DNA from: Azoarcus sp. DN11
Lineage (GTDB): Bacteria > Pseudomonadota > Gammaproteobacteria > Burkholderiales > Rhodocyclaceae
Direction: 5' to 3'
NCBI RefSeq assembly: GCF_003628555.1
Contig: NZ_CP021731.1
Span: 3,286,001-3,350,000 of the forward strand
Length of the DNA: 64,000 bases
Shown: positions 1 through 9,008 of the stretch, one piece after another
Layout of the letters: the number at the start of each line of letters is the position of its first letter
How positions within the stretch are numbered: the first letter of the stretch is position 1
Program-made: the position numbers and the translations under genes
Notes under the pieces: model-generated
The model's database searches: none
Told to the model about the DNA's origin: nothing
Seen by the model: the letters and a program-made list of their open reading frames with translations, nothing else

Positions 1-2
1 TG

Positions 3-659
3 GCCAACTGGAGTGCCGGCACAGTGGTAAGCGTTGCCGCCACCGGCGATGTATCGGTGCTCGCTGCCGATCTGAACGGTCCGTCAGGTCTGGCGCTCGG
101 ACCGGACGGAGATCTCTACGTCGCCTCCTACAGCGGCGATTTGATCTGGAGGATCAGCCGCTCAGGTCAGAGGGAAGTTTTTGTGCGCGGACTCGGTACA
201 CCGGCAGGTCTCTCTTTCGATCTTCGCGGACGCCTGTTGATCGCAAACCGAAGAACCAACCAAATCCTCGCAGCGGATACAAAGGGACGTCTCGCCATCG
301 CAGTGGAAGGGGATCTACAGACGCCGGTGGGTGCCGTCCAACTTGCGGACGGCAGCTACTTCGTGTCGAACATCAACGGAGGTGTTGCCTTTGCTGGCTC
401 CGACGGGCGCACTCGAACGGTTTCAAGGGAATTTGTGCAGCCGGGCCCCGGCATCGCCATTGCGGACGAAGAATCCGTCTACGTGGTCGACTACGGTGGT
501 ACCGAGGTCAAGCAAGTGCGCAAAGATGGGAACACGCTAGTCGTCGCCAACGGCCTCAGAAGCCCCGTCGGACTCGTTGTCTCTGCCGACCGTTCAACGG
601 CTGTCGTTGCCGACTGGGGTACGAACACGGCCTACGGATTCCGTGTTGCCACGACTTGA
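3..659 (+). CDS. NHL/SMP-30-like beta-propeller protein, 5' end cut by the window
   Basis: The reading frame is open to the left window edge, so the GTG at 24 need not be the true start. At least 211 residues are present. The protein consists of repeated blades with the pattern G-x-A/L-x-x-x-x-D-G-x-L-Y-V-A (for example GPSGLALGPDGDLYVAS and SPVGLVVSADRSTAVVADW), as in NHL/SMP-30-type six-bladed propellers. No catalytic residues can be assigned with the N-terminal part missing. It is presumably element cargo, since it lies just before the LysR gene of the conjugation region. It may be a secreted or periplasmic binding propeller or a lactonase-like enzyme; the signal peptide region is outside the window. 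Confidence 0.7.
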   Translation, partial: ANWSAGTVVSVAATGDVSVLAADLNGPSGLALGPDGDLYVASYSGDLIWRISRSGQREVFVRGLGTPAGLSFDLRGRLLIANRRTNQILAADTKGRLAIAVEGDLQTPVGAVQLADGSYFVSNINGGVAFAGSDGRTRTVSREFVQPGPGIAIADEESVYVVDYGGTEVKQVRKDGNTLVVANGLRSPVGLVVSADRSTAVVADWGTNTAYGFRVATT

Positions 660-968
660 GTAGGTCAGCAGTACACGCCCTCTGTCGAATCGACGAGAAG
701 CCATCGCGATTGCCCATGACGCGCTCTCCGGGCTTTCCGGCGGCGCTTCGAGCGACGACGAAGCCAAGGCGCCGGAAGTTGCACGGTAAAGCAGGAGCGG
801 CATGGTGACAGTGAAAGGCCAAATTATTGCGCCACCATTCGGTCGGTCAAGCAAAGCGATATCGGCAGCGTGTCCGGGCCGAAGTTATTTCCGCACATCT
901 TCAACGGCTGAGCATTCCTGAACTGGAGGGAAGGCCGCCCAAATCGAACAGGGATGGACGGACGCAAC
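660..968. other. Intergenic stretch before the LysR gene
   Basis: About 310 bases with no convincing gene. Short frames on either strand have no recognisable protein. It should hold the promoter of the LysR-EexN pair and any LysR (T-N11-A type) operator, but I could not single out a clear -35/-10 pair. Confidence 0.4.
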
Positions 969-1913
969 ATGGAACTACGCCATCTACGCTGCTTTCTCGC
1001 GGTCGCTGAGGAACTGCATTTCGCGCGAGCGGCCGAGCGGCTGCACATCGAACAGTCCCCGTTATCGCGTGCCATTAAAGAACTTGAGGAAGATCTTGGC
1101 GCGCAACTGTTCGCGCGAACCACTCGCAGCACCCGACTGACTCGCACGGGTCGGTTGTTCCTAGCCCACGTACCGCGGGTCTTCGCAGCCTTGCAGCAGG
1201 CACGGGACAGTGTGAAGGCAGCAGCCAACGGTTTTCATGGCCAGCTTCGCATCGCTTTGTCCGACGGCATCACGTCGTCTCGCCTGCCGAGCCTGTTAGC
1301 ACTGTGCCGGCAAGAAGAACCCGAGGTCGAAATCCGTCTGTTCGAAACTTCCCTGTCACAGCAGATCAAGGGATTGCATGACGACCTATACGACGTCGGG
1401 TTCGCACTGTCTGACGAGGTCGGCGATGGCATCCTTGCCGAGCCGGTATGGAGTGATCCGCTGATGGTGGCAGTCCCCGCGCGGCATCCTTTGCTCGCTT
1501 ACAAACGCATTCCGTTGGACGAATTGCTGCGCTACCCGCTGGTACTGTGCAATCCGCAGATATGCGAAGGCTACGCGCGCCAGGTAGATCGAGTGCTACG
1601 CGGTGTGGATCGGGAGCCGATGGTTGCCGAGCAGGTGGCGTCATTCGACCTGATGATGGCGCTGGTGTCGGCGGGGTTCGCCTTGGGGTTGGCCGGTTCG
1701 TCGCACATCCTCACCTGCCGCAAATCTGACGTCGTCGCGCGGCCACTGGCAGGAAGATCGCCAATGCTCACAACCTATCTGCTTCGTTTGGACGGAGAAC
1801 AATCGGAGGCGTTGGCCTGCTTCATCGAAAGAGTACGTTCCATCGGATCTCATGAGAACGAAGAGCCAACGAAGTCCGCGCAATCCGATTCCCCGGAGGA
1901 AATCGAACCATGA
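969..1913 (+). CDS. LysR-family transcriptional regulator of the ICE transfer region
   Basis: A 314-residue LysR-type regulator of usual length. Residues 1-60 form the winged helix-turn-helix (MELRHLRCFLAVAEELHFAR onward, with A-A-x-x-L-H-I-x-Q-S-P-L-S-R-x-I). The rest is the periplasmic-binding-like effector domain. I prefer the start at 969 over the in-frame ATG at 954 because MELRHLR is the standard LysR N-terminus; neither has a strong ribosome site. It occupies the place of the regulator called traR in Tn4371-like elements, ahead of traG, so control of transfer genes is likely but inferred. Its stop overlaps the next start (ATGA), so it is co-translated with the EexN-like lipoprotein. 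The inducer is unknown. Confidence 0.88.
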   Translation: MELRHLRCFLAVAEELHFARAAERLHIEQSPLSRAIKELEEDLGAQLFARTTRSTRLTRTGRLFLAHVPRVFAALQQARDSVKAAANGFHGQLRIALSDGITSSRLPSLLALCRQEEPEVEIRLFETSLSQQIKGLHDDLYDVGFALSDEVGDGILAEPVWSDPLMVAVPARHPLLAYKRIPLDELLRYPLVLCNPQICEGYARQVDRVLRGVDREPMVAEQVASFDLMMALVSAGFALGLAGSSHILTCRKSDVVARPLAGRSPMLTTYLLRLDGEQSEALACFIERVRSIGSHENEEPTKSAQSDSPEEIEP

Positions 1914-2185
1914 AGAAGATTGTTCCGTCTCTACTTGTTGCAGTTCTGGTCGCCTGCGGCAAGTCCGAGCCAAGCAGAACGGTCACCACGACCGCCACGC
2001 CCGAAACGGTTGAATCGCTCGCAGCCAACCCCAAACGGTTGAAGGCACTGCGTCAGCAGTGCAAGACAGACCGCGCAACGCTCGGCGACGAACTCTGCAA
2101 CCGGGTGGCCGAAGCCACGAATCGACGGTTTCTCGGTGACGGTAAAACACCCTACTCCCCGCCGAAGGAGCAGCCCAAGTTCTGA
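1910..2185 (+). CDS. EexN-like entry-exclusion lipoprotein
   Basis: A 91-residue lipoprotein with signal MKKIVPSLLVAVLVAC; the lipobox Cys is residue 16. The mature part has the EexN-type pattern ESLAANPKRLKALRQQC, two conserved cysteines (the second in LGDELC) and a conserved A-x-x-A helix. EexN proteins of IncN-type and Tn4371-type elements reduce entry of a second copy of the same element. The ATG overlaps the LysR stop by 4 bases. The family is called from the cysteine spacing and the context; a simple VirB7-like lipoprotein role is the alternative. Confidence 0.72.
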   Translation: MKKIVPSLLVAVLVACGKSEPSRTVTTTATPETVESLAANPKRLKALRQQCKTDRATLGDELCNRVAEATNRRFLGDGKTPYSPPKEQPKF

Positions 2186-2314
2186 TTTGGGGGCGACTTG
2201 CGACAAGACCGCATTTTTTTGCTCGATACGCCGCAGTGCTCCGTCGTTTGTGGCGGTTTTATTTGTTTCGCCGCTACATGAACTGATGTTTTCTAAAGCA
2301 TCTTTGTCCCGATA

Positions 2315-2329
2315 ACGGTCTTTGACCGT
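2315..2329. promoter_or_regulatory. Short palindrome in the traG leader
   Basis: ACGGTC-TTT-GACCGT, a perfect 6-bp inverted repeat in the 220-bp gap between the EexN-like gene and traG. It could be a regulator half-site pair in the promoter region of the transfer operon. It overlaps a TTGACC that could act as a -35 box, with a poor -10 (GAATCT) 17 bases on. No more can be said from sequence. Confidence 0.25.
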
Positions 2330-2405
2330 CCTTGATCCAACACCGAATCTCACGAGGGAGGCACCTTTTCGTGCCACTTGCCGCAGGAGAAATCGGGAGG
2401 CCAGG

Positions 2406-4409
2406 ATGCAAGGTCAAGGCGTGCTGTTCGGGCAGATCGTTGCTGTTTTCAGCATCGTGATCGCCGGCGTGTGGGGTGCCACACAATGGACAGCCGCCGC
2501 TCTGGGCTACCAGCTACGCCTTGGGTCGCCCTGGTTCGATTTCTTCGGCACGCCGGTCTATCACCCTTGGCGGCTGTTCGAGTGGTGGTTCTTCTTCGAT
2601 GCCTATGCGCCGCATGTCTTCGACATCGGCGGCGCGATCGCGGGTGGCAGCGGGCTGATCGCTGTCGTCGTCGCCATCGCCATGTCGGTGTGGCGTTCTC
2701 GGCAATCGAAGCTGGTTACGACCTACGGTTCGGCGCGCTGGGCCGATGCGGCCGACATTCGCAAAGCTGGCCTCAATCAGTCCGCCGGTGTTTTTCTTGG
2801 CCTGCATGACAGGCAATACCTTCGGCACGAAGGCCCCGAGCATGTCCTGACCTTCGCGCCAACGCGCTCCGGCAAAGGCGTCGGCCTGGTGGTGCCCACG
2901 CTGCTCTCATGGCCCGCGTCCGCCGTCGTCCACGACATCAAGGGCGAGAACTGGAGCATCACCGCAGGCTGGCGCTCGCGGTTCTCGCACTGCCTGCTGT
3001 TCAACCCGACCGATGCAAAGTCCGCAGCCTACAACCCGCTGCTGGAAGTCCGTCGCGGCGCCCACGAAGTGCGCGACGTACAGAACATCGCCGACATCCT
3101 GGTCGATCCCGAGGGCGCGCTGGAGCGGCGCAATCATTGGGAAAAGACTTCGCACGCGCTGCTGGTCGGCGCCATCCTGCATGTGCTCTATGCGGGCGAG
3201 GACAAGACGCTGCGCGGCGTCGCCAACTTCCTGTCCGACCCGGCGAGTCCCTTCGAGCTGACGCTGCATCGGATGATGACGACGCGCCACCTCGGGGAAA
3301 CACCGCATCCCGTCGTCGCTTCGGCTGCGCGCGAGGTGTTGAACAAATCGGACAACGAGCGCTCGGGCGTGCTGTCCACGGCCATGTCCTTCCTGGGTCT
3401 GTATCGCGACCCCACGGTGGCCGAAGTCACCTCGCGTTGCGACTGGCGCATCGCCGACCTGATTTCGTCTGCGCATCCGGTGTCGCTGTACCTGGTGGTC
3501 CCGCCATCCGACATCAGCCGCACCAAACCGCTGGTGCGTCTGATCCTCAACCAGATCGGTCGGCGACTCACCGAATCGCTTGACGGCAGCGACGGCATCG
3601 CCCGCCGCCACAAGCTGCTGCTGATGCTCGACGAGTTTCCGGCGCTGGGCCGGCTCGACTTCTTCGAGACGGCGCTGGCGTTCATGGCGGGCTACGGCAT
3701 CCGCAGCTTCCTGATCGCACAGTCGCTCAACCAGATCGACAAAGCCTACGGCCAGAACCATTCCATCCTCGACAACTGCCATGTCCGGGTGACGTTCGCC
3801 ACCAACGACGAACGCACGGCCAAGCGCATCTCCGAGACGCTGGGCACCGCCACCGAACTGCGCGCACAGCGCAACTATGCAGGCCATCGGCTGGCGCCGT
3901 GGCTGGGGCATCTGATGGTGTCGCGCCAGGAGACCGCACGCCCGCTGCTCACCCCCGGCGAGGTGATGCAGCTTCCACCCGATGAGGCCGTGGTGATGGT
4001 GTCCAGTGTGGCGCCGATCAAGGCGAAGAAGCTGCGCTACTTCGCGGACGCCAACTTCAAGCGCCGCGTGCTGCCGCCTCCGGCTCTCGCGGCAGGGCCT
4101 TATGCGGATGCGCCGCCGTCGCGGCCCAACGACTGGAACGGACTGGCGATCCCGGCCGTACCCGCCGCGCCTGCAGCCGTGGGCCTGACTGGCAACGACA
4201 CCGGTACCGGCGATGAAAGCGGCCCGCGCCGTCAGCCAGAACTGTCCGAGGTCGCCGAGTACCACCCCGAGCAGGAGCCCGCGAGCAACGACCTGGCGCT
4301 GCTTGATGACGACGACTTGCCGCTGCCGCTTCCCCGTCAGCTCGATCCGGCCATGCAGCGCACGGTCCGGCTGGCATCCCTCGACCCCGACGACGGAATC
4401 CAGCTATGA
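2406..4409 (+). CDS. traG: TraG/VirD4-type conjugative coupling ATPase
   Basis: A type IV coupling protein of 667 residues that links the relaxosome to the Trb channel at the inner membrane. Two N-terminal membrane segments (about residues 7-27 and 75-97) are followed by Walker A in TFAPTRSGKGVG (near 151-162) and Walker B in LLLMLDEFPALG (near 405-416). The C-terminal 100 residues are proline- and acid-rich and probably flexible. The ATG at 2406 has the site GGGAGG just upstream; an earlier frame-open TTG at 2322 adds residues with no family likeness. The stop overlaps the next gene (ATGA). This gene opens the operon that runs to the DUF2274 gene without a gap larger than 24 bases. Confidence 0.95.
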   Translation: MQGQGVLFGQIVAVFSIVIAGVWGATQWTAAALGYQLRLGSPWFDFFGTPVYHPWRLFEWWFFFDAYAPHVFDIGGAIAGGSGLIAVVVAIAMSVWRSRQSKLVTTYGSARWADAADIRKAGLNQSAGVFLGLHDRQYLRHEGPEHVLTFAPTRSGKGVGLVVPTLLSWPASAVVHDIKGENWSITAGWRSRFSHCLLFNPTDAKSAAYNPLLEVRRGAHEVRDVQNIADILVDPEGALERRNHWEKTSHALLVGAILHVLYAGEDKTLRGVANFLSDPASPFELTLHRMMTTRHLGETPHPVVASAAREVLNKSDNERSGVLSTAMSFLGLYRDPTVAEVTSRCDWRIADLISSAHPVSLYLVVPPSDISRTKPLVRLILNQIGRRLTESLDGSDGIARRHKLLLMLDEFPALGRLDFFETALAFMAGYGIRSFLIAQSLNQIDKAYGQNHSILDNCHVRVTFATNDERTAKRISETLGTATELRAQRNYAGHRLAPWLGHLMVSRQETARPLLTPGEVMQLPPDEAVVMVSSVAPIKAKKLRYFADANFKRRVLPPPALAAGPYADAPPSRPNDWNGLAIPAVPAAPAAVGLTGNDTGTGDESGPRRQPELSEVAEYHPEQEPASNDLALLDDDDLPLPLPRQLDPAMQRTVRLASLDPDDGIQL

Positions 4410-4870
4410 GCCAATACCGCCTCAACCTGTTCATCCCGCCCGAGCACGCCAAGCGCCTGGACGAGCTGGCCACCAAGAAAGGCGTGTCCAAGTCGTCCAT
4501 CGTCGCGGCGGCACTGGCGTCCTGGCTCTCGCCGGACGCGGGCGACCAGCGCGAGGCGGCCATCGCCAAGCGGCTGGACCGGCTGTCTCGCCAGTTCGAG
4601 CGGCTGGAGCGCGACCAGAACATCGAGATGGAAACGCTGGCGCTGTTCATCCGCTACTTCCTGACCGTCAGCACGCCGGTGCCTGAAGCGCATCAGGACG
4701 CGGCCCGCGCCCAGGGCAAGGCCCGCTTCGAGCAGTTCGTCGAACAGCTCGGCCGCCACCTGCTGCGCGGACGTAGCCTGGTGCGCGACGTGGTGGAGGA
4801 ACTTCAACCCGATAGTGCACGGATGGACGACGCGGCTGCGTTGGCCGAAGCGCAGGAGCGAGCCCAGTGA
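4406..4870 (+). CDS. Ribbon-helix-helix (CopG-type) protein of the tra/trb operon
   Basis: 154 residues. Residues 2-45 (YRLNLFIPPEHAKRLDELA then SKSSIVAAAL) match the CopG/Arc ribbon-helix-helix fold, which binds DNA as a dimer. The rest is a charged, largely helical region (about 50-75 and 90-135) that may form a coiled coil. A gene of this type between traG and trbB is usual in Tn4371-like ICEs. It may autoregulate the operon or act as an accessory factor; this is inference. It overlaps traG and trbB by 4 bases each. Confidence 0.85.
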   Translation: MSQYRLNLFIPPEHAKRLDELATKKGVSKSSIVAAALASWLSPDAGDQREAAIAKRLDRLSRQFERLERDQNIEMETLALFIRYFLTVSTPVPEAHQDAARAQGKARFEQFVEQLGRHLLRGRSLVRDVVEELQPDSARMDDAAALAEAQERAQ

Positions 4871-5907
4871 GTGCCGTTCCGCAGTCGCCCATCGCCACGT
4901 CGCTGGACCGCCGCATCCGCATGCTGCGCACGGCCATGGGGCCAGTGATCGCCTGCGCGCTGGAAGACCCGGACGTGGTGGAAATTATGCTAAACCCCGA
5001 CCGGTCGCTGTGGGTAGATCGTCTTTCTTCTGGCCGTGCGCCGTTGGGCGTTGAACTGTCCGACGCGGATGGCGAACGCATCATCCGCCTCGTCGCCGCA
5101 CACGTCGGCACGGAAGTGCATCGCGGCCAACCACTGCTGACCGCCGAGCTGCCCGAGACGGGGGAACGCTTCGAGGGCATCCTGCCGCCCGCCGCGCCGG
5201 GGCCGGCCTTCGCACTGCGCAAGCGCGCCGTGAACATCATCGGCCTGGATCGCTACGTCACCGACGGCATCCTGTCCGCTCTGCAGGCCGAGTTCCTGCG
5301 CCGCGCAGTGCGCGAGCGGCAGAACATCCTGATCGCTGGCGGCACCAGCACCGGCAAGACCACGCTGGCGAACGCCTTGCTCGCCGAGATTGCCGCCACC
5401 GGCGACCGCGTGCTGGTGCTCGAAGACACCATCGAGCTGCAATGCGCCGCCCGTGACCACGTTCCGCTGCGCACGCGCGCTGGCGTCGTGTCTATGACCG
5501 AGCTGGTGCGCGCCACGATGCGGCTGCGGCCCGACCGCGTGGTTGTTGGCGAAGTGCGCGGCGGCGAAGCGCTTGATCTCATCAAGGTCTGGGGCACCGG
5601 CCACCCTGGCGGCATCGCCACCATTCACGCCGGCTCCGCGCTCGGCGCGTTGCTGCGGCTGGAGCAGTTGATCCTCGAAGTCGCGGTAAATCCTCCGCGC
5701 GCCCTGATCGCCGAGGCGGTGAACGTCGTCGTGTTCATCGTCGGCCGTGGCCGCAAGCGCCGCATCGAAACCATTGCCCGCGTCGCCGGTTTCGACGGCA
5801 CGGGCTACCGCTTGGCGGACATGCTGGAAACGCCGTTTCCAGAGCTGCTGCCGTTTTCTTCCATCGTTCCTTCCCCGTCCCCCAACCACTCTGGAGAACT
5901 GCCATGA
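4867..5907 (+). CDS. trbB: TrbB, VirB11-type secretion ATPase
   Basis: 346 residues, the usual size for TrbB. It is a hexameric cytoplasmic ATPase that powers pilus assembly and DNA transfer in the P-type mating apparatus. Walker A is GGTSTGKTT (near 158-166), followed by LVLEDTIELQC (Asp box), RPDRVVVGEVRGGEALDLI (Walker B) and the His box GTGHPGGIATIHAGSA. It starts with GTG inside the stop of the preceding gene (GTGA overlap), so translation is coupled. The stop overlaps trbC. Confidence 0.96.
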   Translation: MSAVPQSPIATSLDRRIRMLRTAMGPVIACALEDPDVVEIMLNPDRSLWVDRLSSGRAPLGVELSDADGERIIRLVAAHVGTEVHRGQPLLTAELPETGERFEGILPPAAPGPAFALRKRAVNIIGLDRYVTDGILSALQAEFLRRAVRERQNILIAGGTSTGKTTLANALLAEIAATGDRVLVLEDTIELQCAARDHVPLRTRAGVVSMTELVRATMRLRPDRVVVGEVRGGEALDLIKVWGTGHPGGIATIHAGSALGALLRLEQLILEVAVNPPRALIAEAVNVVVFIVGRGRKRRIETIARVAGFDGTGYRLADMLETPFPELLPFSSIVPSPSPNHSGELP

Positions 5908-6281
5908 CGCACGCCCATGCTTTCCGCTTTTCTGTAAATCCGGTCTCCCACCTTGCACGCCTGCGGCGCCTGGCAGAGCCGGCGCATAACGGCCTGCTGT
6001 TGGCCGCTGCGATGCTGATGACCGCAGGCACTGCGAAGGCGGCCGGCTCCTCGATGCCCTGGGAAGGGCCGCTGCAATCCATCCTCGACTCCATCCAGGG
6101 GCCGGTCGCACGCATCATCGCCGTCATCATCATCATTTCGACGGGCCTGGCGCTGGCCTTTGGCGACACGTCGGGCGGCTTTCGCAAGCTGATCCAGATC
6201 GTGTTCGGTCTGTCCATCGCGTTTGCCGCATCCTCGTTCTTCCTGTCGTTCTTCAGCTTCTCCGGCGGGGCCGTCGTATGA
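5904..6281 (+). CDS. trbC: TrbC, pilin subunit (VirB2 family)
   Basis: 125 residues. A long N-terminal leader (hydrophobic about 30-48, ending A-K-A-A) is followed by two hydrophobic helices (about 68-82 and 96-118) separated by a short polar loop, the plan of VirB2/TrbC prepilins. RP4 TrbC is trimmed at both ends and made circular; whether this one is cannot be seen. It overlaps trbB and trbD by 4 bases each. Confidence 0.92.
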   Translation: MTHAHAFRFSVNPVSHLARLRRLAEPAHNGLLLAAAMLMTAGTAKAAGSSMPWEGPLQSILDSIQGPVARIIAVIIIISTGLALAFGDTSGGFRKLIQIVFGLSIAFAASSFFLSFFSFSGGAVV

Positions 6282-6547
6282 GCACGGCCAACGATCTGCC
6301 GGGCTTCGAGATACCGCTGCATCGGTCGCTGACCGAACCGATCCTGCTGGGCGGTGCGCCGCGCACCGTGGCGATCGCCAACGGCACGCTGGCCGCCGCT
6401 GTGGGTCTGGGCCTGCAACTGTGGATTCCAGGACTGGTGCTCTGGATCATCGGCCATTCGCTGGCGATGTGGGGTGCGCGCGTCGATCCTCAGTTTATGC
6501 AGGTGTTTGCCATGCACCTGAAGCACAAACCGCTGCTGGACGTGTGA
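6278..6547 (+). CDS. trbD: TrbD, VirB3-like inner-membrane protein
   Basis: 89 residues with the VirB3 pattern: a polar N-terminus containing IPLHRSLTEPILLGGAPR, then two adjoining membrane helices (about 30-70) and a short cytoplasmic tail. It is the small inner-membrane partner of the TrbE ATPase. The ATG overlaps the trbC stop, and the stop lies 10 bases before trbE. Confidence 0.92.
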   Translation: MSTANDLPGFEIPLHRSLTEPILLGGAPRTVAIANGTLAAAVGLGLQLWIPGLVLWIIGHSLAMWGARVDPQFMQVFAMHLKHKPLLDV

Positions 6548-6557
6548 GAGCCATGCC

Positions 6558-9008
6558 ATGCTGAACCTCACCGAATACCGCCAGAGCCCGGCCTTGCTTG
6601 CCGACTGGCTGCCTTGGGCTGGGTTGGTCGCGCCGGGTGTGGTGCTCAACAAGGACGGCAGCTTCCAGCGCACGGCGCGCTTTCGCGGGCCGGACCTGGA
6701 CAGCGCAACGCAGGGCGAGTTGATCGCCACCACGGCGCGGCTGAACAACGCGCTGCGCCGGCTTGGCTCCGGCTGGGCGCTGTTCATCGAAGCCGAACGC
6801 CGGCCTGCCGCTGACTATCCGCACTCGGATTTCCCGGAACCGCTGTCCTGGCTGGTGGACGAGGAGCGACGTGCGACCTTCGAGGAGTCTGGCAGCCACT
6901 TCGAGAGCATCTATCACCTCACGCTGCAGTATCTGCCGGCGGAAGAATCGCGTGCTCGCGCGGCCAAGCTGCTCTACGAAAACACCCCCACACAGGGCGT
7001 GGACTGGCACGAACGCCTGTCGGCCTTCGTCGCGGAAACCGACCGCATCTATGACCTGCTCGACGGCGTGATGCCGGAGATCGTCTGGCTGGGCGACAGC
7101 CAGACGCTGACCTACCTGCACGCGACGGTCTCGACGCGGCGCTATCGGATCGGTGTGCCGGAAGTGCCGTTCCATCTCGATGCGCTGCTGGCCGATGCGC
7201 CGCTGATCGGAGGCCTCGCGCCCATGCTGGGCGACCAGCACCTGCGCGTCGTGACCGTGCGTGGCTTCCCGACTTCGACCTGGCCGGGAATTCTGGATGA
7301 CCTCAACCGGCTGGGCTTCGCCTACCGCTGGAGCACGCGATTCCTCTGCATGGACAAGGCCGAGGCCGAGAAGGAACTGGGTCGCTTGCGCCGGCAGTGG
7401 TTCGCCAAGCGCAAGAACGTCCTCGCGCTACTGCGCGAAACCATCTTCCAACAGGAAAGCCCGCTGGTCGATACCGATGCCAGCAACAAGTCTGCCGACG
7501 CAGACGCGGCCTTCCAGGAGCTGGGCAGCGATCAGGTCGCCTTCGGCTACGTCACCGCGACCGTGACCGTACTGGATGTCGACCCCAACGCGGCCGACGA
7601 AAAGCTGCGTAGGGTGGAGCGAGTCATCCAGGGCCGTGGCTTCGTGACCATCCCGGAGACGCTAAACGCCGTGGAGGCCTGGCTGTCGTCGGTGCCGGGC
7701 AATGCCTACGCCAATGTCCGCCAGCCCATCGTCTCGACGCTGAATCTCGCGCACCTGATGCCGGTGTCGGCGGTGTGGGCCGGGCCGGAGAAGAACGACC
7801 ACCTCGACGGCCCGCCGCTGATCGTCACGCGCACCGAGGGTGCGACGCCGTTCCGGCTGGTGACGCACATCGGTGACGTGGGGCACACGCTGGTGGCAGG
7901 CCCGACCGGCATGGGCAAGTCGGTTCTGCTCGCCACGCTGGCAATGCAGTTCCGCCGTTATCACGGCTCACGCATCTTCGCCTTCGACATGGGGCGTTCG
8001 ATGCGCGCCACCATTCTCGGCCTGGGCGGCGAGCACTACGACCTGGGCGCCGATGGTGCGATCGCGTTTCAGCCGCTCGCCCGCATCGACCGGGAGAGCT
8101 ATCGCACCTGGGCCGCCGAGTGGGTTGAAGGCCGCCTGCGGCATGAAGGCATTGCAATCGGCCCCGATGAGAAGGTGGCCATCTGGTCGGCGCTCGGAAG
8201 TCTCGCGGGTGCGCCTGTGGAGCAGCGCACGCTCACCGGCTTGTCGGTGCTGCTGCAATCCAACGTGCTGCGCCAGGCGCTCGTACCCTACGTGCTCGGC
8301 GGCGCCCACGGCAAGCTGCTCGACGCCGACAGCGACCGGCTGGGCGTGGGCGACGTTCAGGGCTTCGAAATGGAGGAACTGATGCACAGCAAGGCCGCCG
8401 TATTGGCCGTGCTGGGCTATCTGTTCGCGCGCTTCGACGAGCGTTTCGACGGCGCGCCGACGCTGCTGATCCTCGACGAAGCCTGGCTGTTCCTCGACGA
8501 CCCGGTGTTTGCGGCGCGCATTCGCCAATGGCTCAAGACCCTGCGCAAGAAAAACGTCAGCGTCATCTTCGCCACGCAGTCGCTGGCTGACATCAAGGAT
8601 TCGACCATTGCGCCCGCGATCATCGAGAGCTGCGCCAACCGCATCTTCCTGCCCAACCCGCAGGCGACCGAGCCACAGATACGCACGATCTACGAGGGCT
8701 TCGGGCTGAACGCCCGGCAGATCGAGATCGTCGCCACCGCCCAGCCCAAGCGCGACTACTACTACCAATCGCGTCTGGGCAACCGTCTGTTCGATCTTGA
8801 CCTGGGGCCGGTCACGCTCGCCTTCGCAGGTGCTTCGACACCCCAAGACCAGCGTGCGATCGACGGTGTGCTGCGCGATGCCGGAACACCGGGCTTCGCA
8901 GGAGCCTGGCTGCGCCATCGCGGCCTCGATTGGGCGGCCGACCTGTTGCCGTCCGCTCCATCGGCCGCGTCCTTCCTTGCTTCCCAACCTCTGGAGGTTT
9001 CACCATGA
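6558..9008 (+). CDS. trbE: TrbE, VirB4-type transfer ATPase
   Basis: 816 residues, full length for the family. The N-terminal CagE/VirB4 domain (1-420) is followed by the ATPase core with Walker A AGPTGMGKS (near 448), Walker B LLILDEAWLFLDD (near 635) and the motif VIFATQSLADI. It supplies energy for pilus biogenesis and substrate transfer and sits at the base of the channel. Its last codons overlap the trbJ start (ATGA), and the trbJ ribosome site (CTGGAGG) lies within its coding end. Confidence 0.96.
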   Translation: MLNLTEYRQSPALLADWLPWAGLVAPGVVLNKDGSFQRTARFRGPDLDSATQGELIATTARLNNALRRLGSGWALFIEAERRPAADYPHSDFPEPLSWLVDEERRATFEESGSHFESIYHLTLQYLPAEESRARAAKLLYENTPTQGVDWHERLSAFVAETDRIYDLLDGVMPEIVWLGDSQTLTYLHATVSTRRYRIGVPEVPFHLDALLADAPLIGGLAPMLGDQHLRVVTVRGFPTSTWPGILDDLNRLGFAYRWSTRFLCMDKAEAEKELGRLRRQWFAKRKNVLALLRETIFQQESPLVDTDASNKSADADAAFQELGSDQVAFGYVTATVTVLDVDPNAADEKLRRVERVIQGRGFVTIPETLNAVEAWLSSVPGNAYANVRQPIVSTLNLAHLMPVSAVWAGPEKNDHLDGPPLIVTRTEGATPFRLVTHIGDVGHTLVAGPTGMGKSVLLATLAMQFRRYHGSRIFAFDMGRSMRATILGLGGEHYDLGADGAIAFQPLARIDRESYRTWAAEWVEGRLRHEGIAIGPDEKVAIWSALGSLAGAPVEQRTLTGLSVLLQSNVLRQALVPYVLGGAHGKLLDADSDRLGVGDVQGFEMEELMHSKAAVLAVLGYLFARFDERFDGAPTLLILDEAWLFLDDPVFAARIRQWLKTLRKKNVSVIFATQSLADIKDSTIAPAIIESCANRIFLPNPQATEPQIRTIYEGFGLNARQIEIVATAQPKRDYYYQSRLGNRLFDLDLGPVTLAFAGASTPQDQRAIDGVLRDAGTPGFAGAWLRHRGLDWAADLLPSAPSAASFLASQPLEVSP

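Noticed and set aside
660-968. Minus-strand frame 824-1228 as a gene divergent from LysR
   Set aside because: It lies largely antisense to the LysR gene with a serine/arginine-rich translation and no domain.
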